Below are positions 5,935 through 8,937 of a stretch of DNA of 8,937 bases, one piece after another (the stretch's first letter is position 1; the number at the start of each line of letters is the position of its first letter). Origin of the DNA: Paracoccaceae bacterium (lineage in GTDB: Bacteria > Pseudomonadota > Alphaproteobacteria > Rhodobacterales > Rhodobacteraceae); assembly GCA_016764835.1 (NCBI GenBank), contig JAESRD010000200.1:1-8937 (forward strand). Direction: 5' to 3'. A program made the position numbers and the translations under genes. Below the pieces are notes generated by a model. The model was not told the origin of the DNA. It did no database searches and was given only the letters and a program-made list of their open reading frames with translations.

Positions 5935-7745
5935 GCCAGCCGCTCCTTTAGCTTCTTAGCGTAGCCGCGCGGCGTAAATATACGCGGCCCTTCGCCGGTC
6001 TCAACCAGCTTAGAATTAGACGAGCCAATCAGCACAATGGTCAGCATATCAACCTCATCAACCTCAAGATCAGCGAGGTGCCTGTGTCGCAACAGCTCCT
6101 CTGGTCGGCCAAGGCTGCTGGCCAACAAAACAGGCGTATCACCCGGCCGATGTTCCAGCAAAATATCACGCGCCTGCGCCAGCAACGTGCGCCGGCTGCG
6201 CGACACAGGATTATAAAACCCAATGACAAAGTCACCCTCGGCAGCCGCCGTAATCCGGCGCAAAATATCCGCGCGCGGGGTCAACAAATCAGACAGCGAT
6301 ATGGCGCAAAAGTCATGCCCCAGCAGCGCCCCGGCCCGGGCACTCGCCGCTTGCATCGCCGTAATCCCCGGCGCAGATGTCACATGGGCGCGCCGCGCCG
6401 CGCCGCTTACTCCACCCGGCCCATCGCCGCGCCCGATCAGCTCCCAAACCAGCGCGCCCATGGCATAAATTCCGGCATCGCCCGAGCAAATTAGCGCCAC
6501 ATTGCGCCTCTTGCCGGCCTGTTCCAGCGCATGACGGCAGCGGTCTTCCTCGCCGCCCAGCGGAAAGTCGGCCCGCTCTTTGCCATGTGCCAATGGCCCG
6601 AGCAGATCAATATACAGCCCGTAGCCAACCAGCTCCTCGGCCTGCGCAATAAGCTGCGACGCTTCGGGTGTGCGCCATGCCGCCTGCCCCGGCCCAATGC
6701 CAACAATAGAGAGCTGCCCACGCGCCACACCCGGTAGTGCTGTCAGTGGCTCCGGTGCCAGCGCAATCGCCGCCGTGGCCATCGCCGTTTTGCGCTTGGG
6801 CGCTATCAGCGTGGCCTTTGGCCCGGCCCCGGCAAGGGCTGCGTTCTCAGCCACACCGTGCGTGCCCACTTCGGCAAAAACCACCTCAGATGGGTTCGGC
6901 GTCTGCGTCGTCTCCGCCTCAAGTGCTGCGGCATCGAACAGCCGAAACGGCACATCCAAATGCGCGGCAAGCGCGTGTATCGCTGCCTCATCTGCCTTGA
7001 GATCAAGCGAGGTGATGGCGCGCAGAGCGCCGGGCGCAATATTGGCGGCTTTCAGCTGGGCTTCGACCAATTCAATCAGTTCTTGTGGCGGGCAATTGCG
7101 CGCACAGCCGACGCCCAATACGGCGCGCAATGGTCGAGAAATCAGCGCGCCCTGCGGAGCCGGATCAGCCGACAGACAGATATGCACTGCCGGGCCATCG
7201 CCCTGCGGCAAACCCTGCAACCAAGGCGCAGACATATCACCGCTAAACCGCACCCCCGCACCGGCCAATAAAGCCGCTGTCGCAGCCTTGGCATCTTGAG
7301 GGTTCTCCAACCGCCAGCCTGCCGGTGGCTCATCCAACGCCACGCCAAAATGCGCCTCGCCCGCTGTGGTCACCGCCGCAGGTACGGCCAGCAAATCGGC
7401 GATCTGTGTGGCCAGATTATTAGCCCCGTTATGCCCGCCCAATAACGGCACCACCGCCGCGCCATTTGCCGCTACCGCCAGCACCGGTGGCTCATCTCGT
7501 TTGGCTGCCAAAAGCGGGGCCACAGCGCGGATGAGAATACCGCTGGCACAAAGCCCAATGATCGGCGTTTGTGCGGCGAACAGGTCGCGGATATGCGCCG
7601 TCGCGCCGTCAAACCGCGCGACGCTAAGCGTCCCAACATCAGTACCAGCCGGACAATGCACCACCCCGCCCAACGCAGTTGCGATACGGTCCGCCAGCGG
7701 TAAAGCCGCCGCAGACAGGCAAATAATTGCCGGGGTTACAGCCAT
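5931..7745 (-). CDS. cobJ: Fused CbiG-like / precorrin-3B C(17)-methyltransferase (CobJ)
   Basis: A 604-residue two-part cobalamin enzyme. Residues 1 to about 330 are CbiG-like: the N-terminal part carries GLCASGILIRAVAPLL (64-79) and VVPLLGGHNGANNLA (98-112), typical of the CbiG core, and a CbiG C-terminal/CobE-like part begins near LGVGCARNCPPQELI (210-224) and runs through FAEVGTHGVAENAAL (290-304). After a short linker (about 331-343), residues 344-604 are CobJ, which methylates C-17 and drives ring contraction: IVGIGPGQAAWRTPEA (347-362), ICSGDAGIYAMG (419-430), SAPGITAMQAASARAGA (457-473), HDFCAISLSDLLTP (477-490) and GFYNPVSRSR (509-518). The frame is continuous with no stop. The ATG at 7745 overlaps the cobI end by 10 nt and has AAAGGTGG about six bases ahead. 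In the anaerobic route CbiG opens a lactone and releases acetaldehyde; its role here is not established. Confidence 0.93.
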   Translation of the reverse strand: MAVTPAIICLSAAALPLADRIATALGGVVHCPAGTDVGTLSVARFDGATAHIRDLFAAQTPIIGLCASGILIRAVAPLLAAKRDEPPVLAVAANGAAVVPLLGGHNGANNLATQIADLLAVPAAVTTAGEAHFGVALDEPPAGWRLENPQDAKAATAALLAGAGVRFSGDMSAPWLQGLPQGDGPAVHICLSADPAPQGALISRPLRAVLGVGCARNCPPQELIELVEAQLKAANIAPGALRAITSLDLKADEAAIHALAAHLDVPFRLFDAAALEAETTQTPNPSEVVFAEVGTHGVAENAALAGAGPKATLIAPKRKTAMATAAIALAPEPLTALPGVARGQLSIVGIGPGQAAWRTPEASQLIAQAEELVGYGLYIDLLGPLAHGKERADFPLGGEEDRCRHALEQAGKRRNVALICSGDAGIYAMGALVWELIGRGDGPGGVSGAARRAHVTSAPGITAMQAASARAGALLGHDFCAISLSDLLTPRADILRRITAAAEGDFVIGFYNPVSRSRRTLLAQARDILLEHRPGDTPVLLASSLGRPEELLRHRHLADLEVDEVDMLTIVLIGSSNSKLVETGEGPRIFTPRGYAKKLKERLA

Positions 7746-8470
7746 GGGTCACCACCTTTGGTCAGCAAAATCATCGAAAAATACGGCGCCGTGTCAGGCG
7801 CATCAGCCAGCGGCAATAGCCGCTCGCCCTCAAGGCTCACCCGTTCGACATAATGCGCCCGCGCCGTCAGCCCCAGCGCCTCGATCACCCGGCGCAGTTT
7901 GGGTAAATGCCGCCCCAGCTTCATGATCACCGCCGCGTCAGTAGCTGCAATCCGCTGGGTCAGCGCGGCCTCTTCTAGCCCGGCGCTGAGCACACTGAGC
8001 TGGTCGTTGCGCGCCGCCAGCGGCAGCCCGGCCAACGCCGTGGCGGCTGAGACTGAGGTAATGCCCGGCACCACGCTGACATCATATTTGCCAGCCAAAC
8101 GGGCGTGCAAATACATGAATGAGCCAAAGAATAACGGGTCGCCCTCGCACAGACAGATCACATCTTCGCCGCCCTCCAGCACCTCGGCGATCAGCGCCGC
8201 GCCGCGGTCATAGGCGTCTTGCGCCGGGCCGCGCTCTTGGGTCATTGGCACTGCGATGATAATCTCTTGCGCTGATTTTGGGATGAATGACGCCGCGATA
8301 GAGCGGGCCAAACTTTGCCCGCCCAAAGGCGCAGGGTAGGCGATTGTTGTCGCCCCCTCTATCAGCCGCGCGGCGCGAATGGTCAGCAGATCTGGCGCGC
8401 CGGGGCCGATGCCCACGCCAATGAGCGCGCCGGGTTTAGGTGGTGTATTCAACGCTTTACCAAGCTCCAT
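7736..8470 (-). CDS. cobI: Precorrin-2 C(20)-methyltransferase
   Basis: CobI methylates C-20 of precorrin-2 with S-adenosylmethionine to give precorrin-3A, the entry into the corrin-specific pathway. The 244 residues carry the methylase signatures GVGIGPGAPDLLTIRAARLI (18-37), VICLCEGDPLFFGSFMYL (104-121) and VSVVPGITSVSAATA (131-145), plus KLGRHLPKLRRVIEALGL (184-201) and YVERV (207-211), which fit CobI/CbiL rather than CobM or CobJ. The start is uncertain: ATG at 8470 overlaps cobL by 22 nt and lacks a clear Shine-Dalgarno sequence, while TTG at 8452 would overlap the cobL stop exactly as TTGA but sits 12 nt after a GGAG. I use the ATG. The stop overlaps the start of the fusion gene by 10 nt. 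Confidence 0.93.
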   Translation of the reverse strand: MELGKALNTPPKPGALIGVGIGPGAPDLLTIRAARLIEGATTIAYPAPLGGQSLARSIAASFIPKSAQEIIIAVPMTQERGPAQDAYDRGAALIAEVLEGGEDVICLCEGDPLFFGSFMYLHARLAGKYDVSVVPGITSVSAATALAGLPLAARNDQLSVLSAGLEEAALTQRIAATDAAVIMKLGRHLPKLRRVIEALGLTARAHYVERVSLEGERLLPLADAPDTAPYFSMILLTKGGDPWL

Positions 8471-8937
8471 TGTGTAACTGTCATCATCGGCTGCCAGCCG
8501 ACAAGCCGCCCCAGCGGGGCTGCACGGCTTATTTGCAGACGGGCCAGATCACCGCCATGCTCTTTATACAAAGTGCTCAAAACCGCCTCGCCCTCAAGCG
8601 TGACAACATTGGCCACCAGCCGCCCAAGCGGGCGCAAAGCAGCCCATGCTGCGTCGAAAACCTCTGCCGTCAGCCCGCCGCCAATGAAAATCGCATCGGG
8701 TTGGTCTAGGCCAGCAAGCGCCGCCGGAGCCGCCCCGCAGACCAGCTTTAGCTGCGGTGCGCCAAGGGCGGCGGCGTTGGAAGCCGCCATGGCCCGGCGC
8801 TCGGCTTTTGGTTCAATACCAATCGCCCGCGCATAGCGCGCCGCCCGCATCCACTCTATCGCCACCGAGCCGCTGCCAGTGCCAATATCCCAGAGCAATG
8901 CCCCGCGCATAGGCATAAGTTTGGCCAGCGTGGCGGC
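8449..8937 (-). CDS. cobL: Precorrin-6Y C5,15-methyltransferase (decarboxylating), C-terminal CbiT part; 5' end outside window
   Basis: The visible 162 residues are the CbiT-type SAM methyltransferase half of CobL, which methylates C-15 and removes the acetate carboxyl on ring C late in corrin synthesis; a full CobL also has an N-terminal CbiE half for C-5 methylation. The frame is open to the window edge, and the first residues (AATLAKLMPMRGALLWDIG) are conserved sequence, so the gene begins further right. SAM-binding motif I is DIGTGSGSVAIEW (17-29), the acidic ribose-binding residue is in GIEPKAER (40-47), and DAIFIGGG (81-88) is the conserved post-strand loop. A stand-alone CbiT cannot be excluded because the upstream half is not visible, though the operon favours fused CobL. 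Its TGA lies inside the cobI start region. Confidence 0.88.
   Translation of the reverse strand, partial: AATLAKLMPMRGALLWDIGTGSGSVAIEWMRAARYARAIGIEPKAERRAMAASNAAALGAPQLKLVCGAAPAALAGLDQPDAIFIGGGLTAEVFDAAWAALRPLGRLVANVVTLEGEAVLSTLYKEHGGDLARLQISRAAPLGRLVGWQPMMTVTQWSLVKR

Noticed and set aside
6670..7299. 209-codon plus-strand open frame inside the cbiG-cobJ gene
   Set aside because: Shadow frame of a confidently identified gene; its composition (Ala, Ser, Pro rich) is typical of antisense GC-rich frames.
5170..8937. Cobalamin riboswitch controlling the cob operon
   Set aside because: No leader is present: cobL continues past the right edge, and no B12-box-like sequence was recognised in the visible gaps.

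Overview
The window looks like the chromosome of a GC-rich alphaproteobacterium, most likely order Rhodobacterales (Roseobacter/Rhodobacter type). I infer this from protein style (AccA, the def/fmt cluster, a CbiG–CobJ fusion, a small conserved-looking Rhodobacterales-type protein) and from the dense gene packing with ATGA/GTGA/TAATG junctions. No mobile element, tRNA, rRNA, CRISPR array or phage gene was seen. Almost every base is coding; the only non-coding gaps over 100 nt are 3414-3540 and 5059-5169.

Layout. (1) The 3' part of accA (fatty acid synthesis) enters from the left on the plus strand. It meets, tail to tail, a four-gene minus-strand operon read from right to left: def (canonical peptide deformylase), a second deformylase-like gene with altered catalytic residues, fmt (Met-tRNAi formyltransferase), and an alpha/beta hydrolase. 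The operon thus carries both ends of the N-formyl-methionine cycle: Fmt adds the formyl group and Def removes it. (2) Divergent from def is a plus-strand MalY/PatB-type PLP enzyme (probable C-S lyase). (3) Convergent with that, 3 nt away, is a small minus-strand gene of unknown function, with a perfect 15-nt inverted repeat just ahead of it. (4) The right half is a minus-strand cobalamin (corrin ring) operon in the order cobL (3' part, CbiT domain) - cobI - cbiG/cobJ fusion - cobM. The junctions inside it all overlap, so the enzymes are probably translationally coupled. They cover C-20 methylation (CobI), C-17 methylation and ring contraction (CobJ), C-11 methylation (CobM) and the late C-15/decarboxylation step (CobL). 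The promoter of this operon, and any cobalamin riboswitch, would lie beyond the right edge.

Main points of interest. The tandem deformylase paralogue has lost the motif-2 Cys (to Ser) and the motif-3 catalytic Glu (to Gln), yet keeps both His ligands and sits intact and coupled between def and fmt. The CbiG domain, known from the anaerobic B12 route, is fused to CobJ among enzymes of aerobic naming. An operator-like palindrome precedes the small unknown gene. None of this amounts to a clearly new system: most of the window is ordinary core metabolism, and the pseudo-deformylase is the best candidate for unexplained biology.
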